A stretch of DNA of 64,000 bases, taken from positions 3,469,117 through 3,533,116 of the forward strand of contig NZ_VFMO01000001.1 of assembly GCF_006715095.1 (NCBI RefSeq). Direction: 5' to 3'. Both the position numbers and the translations under genes were made by a program. The notes below the pieces were generated by a model that worked only from the letters and a program-made list of their open reading frames with translations, ran no database searches and was not told where the DNA came from. The stretch is from Yimella lutea (GTDB lineage Bacteria; Actinomycetota; Actinomycetes; Actinomycetales; Dermatophilaceae). Shown one piece after another: positions 15,762-24,964 of this stretch. Each line of letters starts with the position of its first letter. Positions within the stretch are counted from its first letter, which is position 1.

Positions 15762-17528
15762 TCAGCCCAGCAATGCGCGCAGCTTCTCCGGACCGATCGC
15801 GAGCAGCAGCGTCGGCAGCCGCGGGCCGGTGTCCTTGCCGATGAGCAGGTTGTACAGCAACTTGAAGAACTCCCGCTGGGCGGCGCCGAGGGCGGCCGCG
15901 AGTTCAGGCTCCTTCTTGCGGTCGGGTCGAAAGTCGGGGCTCTCGCCCTGCATCACCTTGGGCACGCCGTAGACCTGATGGGTCAGACCGTCGAGCGACC
16001 AGTCGTCCTCGATGGCGCCGAGCTCGGTTCCATTGCCGTCCAGCAGGATTCGCAGCGATTCACGCTGGTTGTCGCTGAGCGCGGCCATCGCTGCGGCGTC
16101 GGGCTCCGCCCGGACGACAGTCTTGTCCTCGTCCGCCATGCGTGTGGCGACCCAGGTCTCCACGCAGGTCAACCTCGGGCGCAGTGACTCGAGGGAAGCA
16201 GGCGGGTTCTCGGGGTCGAGTTGACCGACGATCCGCAGCGTTTGTGCTTCATCTCCCGTGGTGATGTCGACGATGGACGCGAGCGTGCGGTACGCAACCG
16301 GGTACGGCGTCGAGGGCAGTTCGCCGGCGGAAGTGCTGGAAGCGCGGGTGTACGACGCGACATCGCCGGCCTGGCCCTTGCCCTCGGAAACCTTGCGCTG
16401 CAACGCATCCCACTCGTCATACATGCGCTGGATCTCGGCGTCGAAGGCGACGTCGAACGCCTGGTTCGGCTTGCGGCGCGCGTAGAGCCAGCGCAGCAGA
16501 GCCGGCTCCATGATCTGCAGCGCGTCCTCGGCGACGGGCACGCCACCCTTCGAGGAACTCATCTTCGCCATGCCCTTGATGCCCACGAACGCATACATCG
16601 GCCCGATCGGACGCTGCCAACCGAAGATCGGCGCAAGCTCGAGTCCGACCGCGTACGACGAACCGGGTGACTGGTGGTCTACACCGGACGGCTCGAACAC
16701 GACCTTCTCGTAGGCCCACCGCATCGGCCAGTCGACCTTCCAGACCAGCTTGCCGCGGTGGAAGGTGTGCAGGTCGACCGTTTCGGTGTGGCCACATGCC
16801 TCGCACTCGTAGTGCAGTTCCGCTGTGGTCTGGTCGTATCCGGTGACCCTGGTGAAGTCCTTGTCGCACACGGTGCAGTACGGCTTGTACGGGTAGTACT
16901 CGGATCCCGAACCGCCATCGTCCTCGGACGCTGCCCCTGAACCCTCTGCGGCTTCGGCCGCCGCAGCGGCCTGCTCGGCGTCCAACTTCTTGTCGACCTG
17001 TGCGGTGGAGTTGGCAGCAAGCGTGCGGTACTGGTCGAGCACCTTGTCGATCTCGCTGCGTTGACTCATCGCGAACAGGATCTGATCGGTGTAGGCACCG
17101 GAGGTGTACTGCTCGGTCTGGCTGATCGACCGGTAGGTGATACCGAGTTCGGCCAGGGAGCGCTCACACTGCTCTCGGAAGTGAGCGGCCCAGGAGTCGG
17201 CTCTCGATCCGGGCGGCGCCGGCACTGACGTGATCGCCTTGCCGATGTGTTCGGCCCACGAATCATCCACTCCCGCAATGCCCTTGGGCACCTTGCGGAA
17301 CCGGTCGTAGTCGTCCCAGCTGATGATGTGTTCGCACTCGATGCCGCGTCGGCGAATCTCGTCGGCCACCAGGTGCGGGGTCATCACCTCGCGCAGGTTG
17401 CCGAGGTGGATCGGGCCGGACGGTGAGATGCCGGACGCGCACACGACCTTGATGCCGCGCTTGTCCGCGTCGGCGATCACTTCGTCGGCCAGTCGGGAAA
17501 CCCAGTCGTCAAGCTGCACGTCAGTCAC
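15762..17528 (-). CDS. lysS: Lysyl-tRNA synthetase, class I
   Basis: 588 residues. This is the class I (archaeal-type) enzyme: the HIGH-like SGPIHLGN is at about residues 37-44 and the KMSKS-like KMSSSKG at about 321. A zinc ribbon (CTVCDKDF ... CEACGHTE) lies between them. An Ala/Glu/Gly-rich insert precedes the ribbon. The enzyme charges tRNA-Lys. Class I LysRS occurs in archaea, spirochaetes, alphaproteobacteria and some actinobacteria; the class II enzyme may also be present elsewhere in this genome. The GTG at 17528 is chosen because TAGAAT lies 8 nt upstream and the family begins here. Confidence 0.95.
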   Translation of the reverse strand: MTDVQLDDWVSRLADEVIADADKRGIKVVCASGISPSGPIHLGNLREVMTPHLVADEIRRRGIECEHIISWDDYDRFRKVPKGIAGVDDSWAEHIGKAITSVPAPPGSRADSWAAHFREQCERSLAELGITYRSISQTEQYTSGAYTDQILFAMSQRSEIDKVLDQYRTLAANSTAQVDKKLDAEQAAAAAEAAEGSGAASEDDGGSGSEYYPYKPYCTVCDKDFTRVTGYDQTTAELHYECEACGHTETVDLHTFHRGKLVWKVDWPMRWAYEKVVFEPSGVDHQSPGSSYAVGLELAPIFGWQRPIGPMYAFVGIKGMAKMSSSKGGVPVAEDALQIMEPALLRWLYARRKPNQAFDVAFDAEIQRMYDEWDALQRKVSEGKGQAGDVASYTRASSTSAGELPSTPYPVAYRTLASIVDITTGDEAQTLRIVGQLDPENPPASLESLRPRLTCVETWVATRMADEDKTVVRAEPDAAAMAALSDNQRESLRILLDGNGTELGAIEDDWSLDGLTHQVYGVPKVMQGESPDFRPDRKKEPELAAALGAAQREFFKLLYNLLIGKDTGPRLPTLLLAIGPEKLRALLG

Positions 17529-17536
17529 GGTCGACC

Positions 17537-17542
17537 ATTCTA
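17537..17542 (-). promoter_or_regulatory. -10 box TAGAAT of a leaderless lysS transcript
   Basis: On the minus strand TAGAAT ends 8 nt before the GTG start of lysS, with no ribosome binding site between them. Confidence 0.5.
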
Positions 17543-17651
17543 CGGGCGATCGACCGGCCGTCCCGACCGACCGAAACCAGCCGGCCCACGTCCCGATCCA
17601 GCGGCGGTGGTACCCCCGTCGGGTCGACAACCGCGGCGGACGCAGTCGGAC

Positions 17652-17900
17652 TCAGCTGATCCCGATCGCCCAACTCAGGAAGAACAGCCCCAGCAGAAGG
17701 GTGGGGACCGCGAAGACCGCCAGACAGCTCGACTGAGCGCGGCGCCCCTCGGTCGGTCCGTCACCGCGGCGTAGCCAGGCGGCGAGCAAGGCCCACGCCG
17801 CCGACCCGATCATCACCAGGCTGATCGTCCACATGGTCGCCACGAACCAGGACGGGGTGTCGCGGACCGCCTCGGCGGCCACAAGCACGCTCGAGGGCAC
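17652..17900 (-). CDS. Small two-helix membrane protein downstream of purA
   Basis: 82 residues from GTG 17900, one base after the purA stop codon (TGA, C, GTG), so translation is probably coupled. Two hydrophobic stretches (WFVATMWTISLVMIGSAAWA and CLAVFAVPTLLLGLFFLSWA) flank a charged loop RRGDGPTEGRR. No family recognised. Its end lies about 110 bp from the lysS promoter on the same strand. Confidence 0.65.
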   Translation of the reverse strand: MPSSVLVAAEAVRDTPSWFVATMWTISLVMIGSAAWALLAAWLRRGDGPTEGRRAQSSCLAVFAVPTLLLGLFFLSWAIGIS

Positions 17901-17901
17901 G

Positions 17902-19212
<1,311 letters not shown>

Positions 19213-19294
19213 TCAGACCCCTCCGTCACGGAACGAGGCCGGCCAGTCGGCCGGCTCGTAAAGGCCAACGATACCGGCCACCGATCTGCTGTGC

Positions 19295-20389
19295 TCAGGC
19301 GACGACGACCGCGAACGGGACGGTGAAGCCCTCGTCGAAGACGGGCTTGCCGGACGCGTCCCGGATCTCGAACTCCGCGCTGCACCCACCGGCGCGATCG
19401 GGCGCCTGGAAAGCGATGCTCGCGGAGAACGTCTCGCCCGGGTCGAGGTCCGCGATGCGTCCGGTGCGGTCGGCGTCGGTGAGACATGTGCCGGTCGACT
19501 TCACCATGTGCACGGTCCATCCCGAGATCTTCGTCGTGCCGGTGTTCTTCAGCGTGAATCCCTGCTTCGTCGTCTCGCCGGCGGCAACCTTCCCGCACAG
19601 CGAGAGACGTCCGGACCGGTACTCCATCGCCGCACCGTCGATGCGGGAGGACTTCCAGGAGCGGACGCTGGATTCGTTGGGGCGCGGGCAGGGCACCGAA
19701 CCGACGGACGACGGCGAAGATGTCGAAGAGGGCCTGCTCACGGTGGGCGATGTCGCGTTCGCGGTGTTGGACGAGGACTGCTGGGTCCAGGACGCAGCCG
19801 CGTAACCCCCGACGATGAGGACGATGGCAGCGAGCAGAGTGCCGAGCTTCTCCCAGCGGCGTGCGACGTGTCGCGTACGGACCGATACCGGCATCGTCCT
19901 GGTCGGTCCCGTGTTCGGGACTTCGGTCCGCAGCTGCTTCACTCGTTCATCGCCTTCCTCTCCGGGAGGACTCCACGACGGGCCGGCAAGCTGCGAACGG
20001 TCCGGTTCACGGGTCGGTGAGGCGGTGCCGGTCGCAGTGCCGGTCACGGCCGGTCGGGATGTCGGCTGAGCTGGTTGCCCGGTGGACGGGCGACTGACCA
20101 ATCGGTTCGCGCGACGCCACTGCTCGCGCCACGGGTGCGGATCGACCCCACACGCGATGAGGAACTGTTCGGTCGCTTCCCAGGTGGGCAGTCGCTTGCC
20201 ACGGGTCGCCTCGTGCAACGTGGCGTGCGAGATGCACCCGGAGGTCTGGGCCATCTGCCGGAAGGAAGGCTGTCCGGCTGCCTGCCGGACGTCCGACAGG
20301 GCCTGGGCGAAACCGAGGATCACCTGACGACGATCGGTGCCGTTGTTCCCTGCACCGTTCGTGCCCGGCTGCGGCGACGCGTTCGTCAT
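19295..20389 (-). CDS. Membrane-spanning helix-turn-helix protein with extracytoplasmic beta-rich domain
   Basis: 364 residues. Residues 24-95 form an XRE-like actinobacterial HTH (DVRQAAGQPSFRQMAQTSG ... RLPTWEATEQFLIACG). A Pro/Thr-rich linker leads to one membrane helix at 182-200 (LGTLLAAIVLIVGGYAAAS). The outer part has a Ser/Thr-rich stalk and a C-terminal domain (about 250-364) with four spread cysteines and the pattern of an Ig-like beta sandwich (FTLKNTGTTKISGWTVHM ... DLDPGETFSASIAFQ). The layout suggests a one-component sensor that reads an outside signal and binds DNA inside. The ligand and targets are unknown. The HTH is clearly paralogous to that of the 20620 gene. Confidence 0.75.
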   Translation of the reverse strand: MTNASPQPGTNGAGNNGTDRRQVILGFAQALSDVRQAAGQPSFRQMAQTSGCISHATLHEATRGKRLPTWEATEQFLIACGVDPHPWREQWRRANRLVSRPSTGQPAQPTSRPAVTGTATGTASPTREPDRSQLAGPSWSPPGEEGDERVKQLRTEVPNTGPTRTMPVSVRTRHVARRWEKLGTLLAAIVLIVGGYAAASWTQQSSSNTANATSPTVSRPSSTSSPSSVGSVPCPRPNESSVRSWKSSRIDGAAMEYRSGRLSLCGKVAAGETTKQGFTLKNTGTTKISGWTVHMVKSTGTCLTDADRTGRIADLDPGETFSASIAFQAPDRAGGCSAEFEIRDASGKPVFDEGFTVPFAVVVA

Positions 20390-20405
20390 CTTCCTGTTCC
20401 TTCGT

Positions 20406-20452
20406 GTGTCCGACTGCGTGTCAACGGGTGTAAGACGTCAGCTCCGTGTCAA
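20406..20452 (-). promoter_or_regulatory. TTGACACG motif cluster upstream of the HTH-sensor gene
   Basis: On the minus strand TTGACACGGAGCTGACGTC (20452-20434) is followed by TTGACACGC (20424-20416) and CGGACAC (20412-20406), all within 65 nt of the ATG at 20389. The first is nearly the same as the motif upstream of the paralogous gene (21094-21113), with one base less in the spacer. Confidence 0.5.
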
Positions 20453-20569
20453 TGGCTCCCCGCGATGTGGTGCCTGACGCCGGGGTCGGCCGGTCGTAGG
20501 GGTGTCGGTGTTCGACCAGAGAAAAGGACAGTGATCGACACGAAGAACGAATCCCTGTGTGAACCGCGA

Positions 20570-20602
20570 CTCGCCCCGGAAGCCATCGGCTCCCGGGGCG
20601 AG
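20570..20602 (-). terminator. Terminator-like hairpin after the 20620 HTH gene
   Basis: A 15-bp stem CTCGCCCCGGAAGCC / GGCTCCCGGGGCGAG with one G-T pair and a 3-nt loop lies 17 nt past the stop codon. No T run. Confidence 0.55.
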
Positions 20603-20619
20603 TTGCGTTCAGCGGAGGT

Positions 20620-21048
20620 TCAGGCCCGCATGCCGATCTTCAGGGCCACCTCTGCCGCGAGGACGGCTGCCGCTCCGATCGCGCCTGCCAAGAGGTATCG
20701 CCGAGCATCCGGCGCATGACCGTCCGGGCTGACCGGCGGGCTGCCGATGTCCCGAACCGGTTCATCCGGTTCGCGGCCTGCTCCGATCCACTGCAACCGC
20801 TGTGCCCGCTGCCATTCATGCCGCCAAGCGGTCGGATCAGCCCCGCAGGTGAGCAGAAACTGTTCGGCGGTCTCCCAGGTCGGCAGCCGGCGTCCTGCTG
20901 CGGCTTCGTGCAATGTCGTGTGTGAGATACAGCCCGACCGGCTCGCCATCTCCCGGTAGGACGGTTGTCCGGCGCTCTGACGTACATCCAGGAGTTGCTT
21001 CGCGAACGCCTCGATCACGTCACGGCGCGGAGAGGGTGAAATCGGCAT
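20620..21048 (-). CDS. Helix-turn-helix protein with C-terminal membrane helix
   Basis: 142 residues. Residues 12-85 (DVRQSAGQPSYREMASRSG ... RLPTWETAEQFLLTCG) are the same HTH as in the 19295-20389 protein, with about two thirds of positions identical by eye. A short linker (about 90-115) leads to a terminal hydrophobic helix at 117-138 (RYLLAGAIGAAAVLAAEVAL). Unlike its neighbour it has no outer domain, so it looks like a tail-anchored partner or antagonist of the larger protein. The two genes are co-directional but separated by 230 bp with a terminator-like hairpin. Confidence 0.72.
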   Translation of the reverse strand: MPISPSPRRDVIEAFAKQLLDVRQSAGQPSYREMASRSGCISHTTLHEAAAGRRLPTWETAEQFLLTCGADPTAWRHEWQRAQRLQWIGAGREPDEPVRDIGSPPVSPDGHAPDARRYLLAGAIGAAAVLAAEVALKIGMRA

Positions 21049-21093
21049 CGTTTCAGGCCTTTCTTACGGTCATCGGCACTGTCAGGCAGGTGT

Positions 21094-21157
21094 TTGACAC
21101 GGCGTCTGACGTCCATCGACTGTTCACCGCTCCCTCTGACACGGCACCTCCTGACAC
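21094..21157 (+). promoter_or_regulatory. TTGACACG motif cluster in the 20620/21251 divergent intergenic region
   Basis: TTGACACGGCGTCTGACGTC (21094-21113), TGACACGG (21137-21144) and TGACAC (21152-21157) lie between the divergent HTH gene and the secreted SH3 protein gene. The first copy matches the motif upstream of the 19295 gene. These are candidate operators for one or both HTH proteins. TTGACA alone could also serve as a -35, but no fitting -10 follows at 17 nt. Confidence 0.5.
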
Positions 21158-21250
21158 CCGGCTGCATCGACTCCATGTCCGCAGCTCGGGAACAGCCCGG
21201 CCGGACGCCGGGGCACGGTTCAGCCCCGACCGCACAGGGAGGAAACACCC

Positions 21251-22054
21251 ATGCAGGTATCCAAGCGCAAGAAGATCGTCTACGCCGTTGTCGGCACGTC
21301 GCTCATGGCGGGCACCGCAGTCGGTGGACACGCAGCCGTCAGTCATGCCGAGGGGTCCAAGATCCGTACCGGCACCGTGATGACGAAGTCCGATCCGCTG
21401 TCGGTGCGGTCCGGACCGTCCACCGACGAGGCACGCGTCGGCTCGCTCAAGAAGGGAGCGAAGGTCAAGATCACCTGCCGGACGAAGGGCCAGTGGGTCA
21501 AGGGCACCCGGTCGACCACGAACTGGTGGGACAAGATCGGCCCCGGTAAGTACGTGTCGCACGCGTACATCAAGACCAACCTGTGGATCCCGGTCTGCAA
21601 GGGGTCCGGCAGCACCAACGGCTCCTTGCCGAAGGCGCCGCGTAACAACCCGCACCCGAGCGCGATGTCGCAGGCACCGAACCTCACCGAGCGGGCCGCG
21701 CACGTCCGCAAGGAGATGGCCAAGGCGTTCCCGGGCATCCAGTGCGACGTGAGTGCCTACCGTCCAGGCCAGAAGTCGGACCACAACTCCGGCAATGCGA
21801 TCGACTGCTTCCCGGGCAGGTTCGGGGTTTTCCCCAAGGGCGCGACCAAGAAGGAAGGTGACCAGGCCGCCGCGTGGCTGCGCAAGTACGCAGGCAAGCT
21901 CGATGTCCAGTACGTCATCTGGCAGAACAAGATCTGGAACAAGAAGCCGGGTCTGAACGAGAAGGGCTGGCGCGAGCACCGCCACGCCGGGCAGGTCACC
22001 CTCGGTCACTACGACCACCTGCACATCTCGGTGACCGCACCGGTGCAGTACTGA
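21251..22054 (+). CDS. Secreted protein with bacterial SH3 domain and M15-like C-terminal domain
   Basis: 267 residues with GGAGG upstream. A basic N-terminus and hydrophobic run (IVYAVVGTSLMAGTAVGG) ending near SHA form a signal peptide. Residues 40-115 are an SH3b domain (DPLSVRSGPSTDEARVGSLKKG), which usually binds cell wall. About 145-267 match the ARB_07466-type domain related to M15 DD-peptidases: SDHNSGNAIDC and GHYDHLHISV supply the His/Asp/His zinc-site pattern. It could cut or bind peptidoglycan stem peptides. It is divergent from the HTH/TM gene and shares its motif cluster, so joint regulation is plausible. Confidence 0.8.
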   Translation: MQVSKRKKIVYAVVGTSLMAGTAVGGHAAVSHAEGSKIRTGTVMTKSDPLSVRSGPSTDEARVGSLKKGAKVKITCRTKGQWVKGTRSTTNWWDKIGPGKYVSHAYIKTNLWIPVCKGSGSTNGSLPKAPRNNPHPSAMSQAPNLTERAAHVRKEMAKAFPGIQCDVSAYRPGQKSDHNSGNAIDCFPGRFGVFPKGATKKEGDQAAAWLRKYAGKLDVQYVIWQNKIWNKKPGLNEKGWREHRHAGQVTLGHYDHLHISVTAPVQY

Positions 22055-22149
22055 CCGGTGTACGGATGCGTCACTGACATCGTCACCGACGCATCGAGCG
22101 AGGCGTCCCGGCTCTTCCCTGCGGCCGGGGCGTCTCGCTGCCGTCGTGT

Positions 22150-23103
22150 TCAGCGGTTGCGGTCGGCGCGCTCGGCGACCTCGAGAGCGAGCTGGAACCG
22201 CGTCTCGACCCCGTGCGCGTCCATCAAGGCGGCGATCCGACGACGCACCGTGCGCAGCGAGACGCCCAGAACGCGCGCGATGGCCTCGTCCTTCAGACCC
22301 TGACGCATCAGGTCGAGCAGTCCGTCGCCGTCGACATCATCGGGCGCCGTCGCGGCGCCCGCCCAGAGCCGGTCGAACAGTTCGACGAACGCGGCCACGA
22401 CCATCGGGTCGCGCAGAATGACCCAGTCACCGTCCGACCTGCCCCACTGCGTCGTCGCCAGCGCGGCGTCGGTGCCGAAACACACGAACTCCGAGGGCAC
22501 TGACGGCGCGACCCGCTGCACTTCACCCACGTCGGCCCAACGCTGCATCCACCCGGCACTGCCGTCGACGGCCGAAGCGACGTAGAGGGTTCGCACTTCA
22601 CGGCCCGCTTCGACCTGGCCGACCGTGGTCGGGTATTCGGTCGGGTCCCGGTCGGGCGGGTGAGCACGGGTCCGCCGGATCGGCCCGACACTCGACGCGG
22701 CGAGTTGCTCGTGCATGGAGGTGAGCAGGGCCCCGTCGACCCGCTCTCGGGTGGGCGGGGTGGATGACGAACGTTCCTGTCCCACGCGGTAATCGGTCGC
22801 GAACTGATCGATCGAGTCGCGCAGGCGAGCGAGTTGCTGCCGACGGGTGGCCAGCTTCGCCTCCTCGACCGAAACGACCCGTTCGAGCGCCGCCCTGGGG
22901 TGATCCGCGCTGAGCGTCCCGTCCTGGGAGATCCGGACGAGGCGGTGGACGCGCAACTGCTGCACCTCGCGTTCGCCGTCGTGATCGGAGCAACCGAGTT
23001 CACGCACGTGGGCCGACAAGGCCCGGCCCGGTGTGCGCAGCACCTGCCGGTAGAGGGCCTCACCGATCGCGTCCACACCCAGAACCGCGAGTCGTCCGTC
23101 CAC
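22150..23103 (-). CDS. Transcriptional regulator, LuxR-type C-terminal HTH (paralogue of the 12009 gene)
   Basis: 317 residues from GTG 23103. This start is supported by a TAGATT box 7 nt upstream and no ribosome binding site. The N-terminus (VLGVDAIGEALYRQVLRTPGRA) resembles a TrmB-like winged helix, and residues about 110-150 are helical. The C-terminus LLDLMRQGLKDEAIARVLG followed by SLRTVRRRIAALMDAHGVETRF is the LuxR-type HTH. Order and motif spacing match the 12009-13028 protein. The ligand is unknown. It is divergent from the histidine phosphatase gene. Confidence 0.7.
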   Translation of the reverse strand: MDGRLAVLGVDAIGEALYRQVLRTPGRALSAHVRELGCSDHDGEREVQQLRVHRLVRISQDGTLSADHPRAALERVVSVEEAKLATRRQQLARLRDSIDQFATDYRVGQERSSSTPPTRERVDGALLTSMHEQLAASSVGPIRRTRAHPPDRDPTEYPTTVGQVEAGREVRTLYVASAVDGSAGWMQRWADVGEVQRVAPSVPSEFVCFGTDAALATTQWGRSDGDWVILRDPMVVAAFVELFDRLWAGAATAPDDVDGDGLLDLMRQGLKDEAIARVLGVSLRTVRRRIAALMDAHGVETRFQLALEVAERADRNR

Positions 23104-23110
23104 GGACGCC

Positions 23111-23116
23111 AATCTA
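23111..23116 (-). promoter_or_regulatory. -10 box TAGATT of a leaderless transcript for the 22150 regulator
   Basis: On the minus strand TAGATT ends 7 nt before GTG 23103. This is the main argument for that start codon. Confidence 0.45.
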
Positions 23117-23172
23117 ACGACGCCGCGCCGGTGTTGGACAATGGCGCAGCCCCCGCTCACGAGAGGTCCCGA

Positions 23173-23877
23173 ATGAGTCTGCTGATCCTCGTCCGCCACG
23201 GACAGGCATCCATCACCGGCGACGACTACGACCTGTTGTCGCCGCTCGGCGAACATCAGGCGGGGGTCACCGGGCGTGCCCTGGGCGAGCGCATGGCGCA
23301 GCCCGCGGTCATCGTGCGTGGGTCACTGCGTCGCCACGGCCAGACGGCCTCAGGCATCACCGCCGCAAGTGGTTGGTCCTGCCCGGTCGAGACCGATGAC
23401 CGATGGGACGAGTTCGATCACGACGGCCTGCTGGCCGCTGCCCACCCGGAGTACGCGACCCGGCCCGCGCTGTTGGAAGCCCTTGCTGCGCAAGAGAATC
23501 CGGCGCGGGCGTTCCAGGACCTCTTCCTCGCGTCGGTCGACCGCTGGACCGGGGGTGAACACGACGGCGACTATCGCGAGTCCTTCCCCACGTTCGTTCG
23601 GCGGGTCCGTGAGGCGGCCACCGAACTGGCCGAGCGACCGGGCACGGCGGTCGTGTCAAGTTCCGGTGGACCCATCGCCGTGCTTGCCGCACTGTCGACT
23701 CTTGGTACGAATGATGCCGGCCCCGAGGTGGCGAAGGCCTGGGGGCGACTGAACGAAGTGGCCGTCAATGGCGCGGTCAGCAAGTTCCTGCGCGGGCGCC
23801 GTCCGACGCCGACCCTGCTCAGCTACAACGACCACAGCCACTTCGAGCACGACCGCGACCTCATCAGCTACCGGTAG
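23173..23877 (+). CDS. Histidine phosphatase family protein
   Basis: 234 residues from ATG 23173 (GAGAGG 7 nt upstream). The catalytic RHG lies at residues 8-10 in LLILVRHGQAS. A second arginine (VRGSLRRHGQT) and the late motif VVSSSGGPIAVLAAL fit the phosphoglycerate-mutase/acid-phosphatase superfamily, although the late conserved His is replaced by Gly-Gly-Pro in the visible motif. The substrate is unknown. The next gene starts 8 nt after the stop, so the two are cotranscribed. Confidence 0.8.
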   Translation: MSLLILVRHGQASITGDDYDLLSPLGEHQAGVTGRALGERMAQPAVIVRGSLRRHGQTASGITAASGWSCPVETDDRWDEFDHDGLLAAAHPEYATRPALLEALAAQENPARAFQDLFLASVDRWTGGEHDGDYRESFPTFVRRVREAATELAERPGTAVVSSSGGPIAVLAALSTLGTNDAGPEVAKAWGRLNEVAVNGAVSKFLRGRRPTPTLLSYNDHSHFEHDRDLISYR

Positions 23878-23884
23878 GAGCGAC

Positions 23885-24961
23885 ATGCCTGACGTTCGAG
23901 ACACGGCCGACTCCCCCGAGGTCGCCAGGCAGCGCTGCCTCGACTTCGCCTCGATGCACTCCGAGGTACCGGTGTACGCAGCGATCGTCGCGGGCATGGC
24001 GGACGACCCGGACGCGATCGACCTTCTGTGCCGGGCTGCGCCGGGACAGGCCCGTCCCGTGCTCCTGCTTGCTGCGCTGCATGACTTGGCGATGCGCCGT
24101 CCGGATTCACCTGCGGCACACTGGTTCTCCCCCAGGGCACGCCCGGCTCAGGACCCGTGGCCGGATGTCCGACGAGCGATCACCGAGTTCCACGACGAGT
24201 TGTCGCAGGTGGTCGCGACCCGGACGACGCAGACGAACGAGGTCAACCGCTCGACTTACGTGCGAGCGATGGTGGCCCGTGCATGTGCCGACCTGCCCGA
24301 CACCCCGATCACGTTGCTGGAGCTGGGTGCCAGCGCCGGCTTCCTGCTGAACATCGAGCACTATCGAGTGGCAGTCGGCGACGTGGCGTTCGGCCCGCTA
24401 CATGCCCGAGTCCGTTGTGAGGCCGAAAACCTGGGATCCGCCATCGAACTCCGTATCCCACCGATCGCACGGCGGATCGGTCTGGACGCCGATCCGATCG
24501 GTCCCGACGACATCGACGACCTGCGCTGGTTGCGTGCCTGTATCTGGCCGGAGATGCCTGGTCGGGTGGAACGCTTCGACGCGGCGGTCGAGGGACTGCG
24601 CGACCATCCACCGACGCTCGTTCGCGGTGACATGGTCGACGCGCTCCCCGGCGTCATCGAGCGCGGGGACGACCACCTGGTGGTCTTCTCCTCCTGGGCC
24701 GTCACCTACCTGCCGCGCGAACGACGTCCGCTGATCGCGCGAACCCTTGATGATGTGGCATCCGCTCGCCCGGTCAGCTGGGTCACCGCCGAGCCGCCGG
24801 GTTGCGTCCCAGGCCTGCCCGACGTCCGCGACGACCACGCGGACGCCGACCGTCTGACGGGAACCCACGTCGGCCTGCGGCGTTGGCGCGACGACGCTGA
24901 GATCGCACCCGAACTACTGGGAACCGTTCATCCGCACGGGAATTCGATCAACTTCCGGTAG
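23885..24961 (+). CDS. DUF2332 family protein
   Basis: 358 residues; TAGGAG, overlapping the upstream stop, is its ribosome binding site. The N-terminal part (RQRCLDFASMHSEVPVYAAI) and central segments TNEVNRSTYV, LLELGASAGFLLNIEHY and VVFSSWAVTYL are typical of DUF2332. The ELGASAGF loop looks like a SAM-binding glycine motif, so a methyltransferase-type fold is likely, but no activity is known. It is probably in an operon with the histidine phosphatase. It converges on the acyl-CoA ligase gene with 3 nt between stops. Confidence 0.82.
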   Translation: MPDVRDTADSPEVARQRCLDFASMHSEVPVYAAIVAGMADDPDAIDLLCRAAPGQARPVLLLAALHDLAMRRPDSPAAHWFSPRARPAQDPWPDVRRAITEFHDELSQVVATRTTQTNEVNRSTYVRAMVARACADLPDTPITLLELGASAGFLLNIEHYRVAVGDVAFGPLHARVRCEAENLGSAIELRIPPIARRIGLDADPIGPDDIDDLRWLRACIWPEMPGRVERFDAAVEGLRDHPPTLVRGDMVDALPGVIERGDDHLVVFSSWAVTYLPRERRPLIARTLDDVASARPVSWVTAEPPGCVPGLPDVRDDHADADRLTGTHVGLRRWRDDAEIAPELLGTVHPHGNSINFR

Positions 24962-24964
24962 TCC

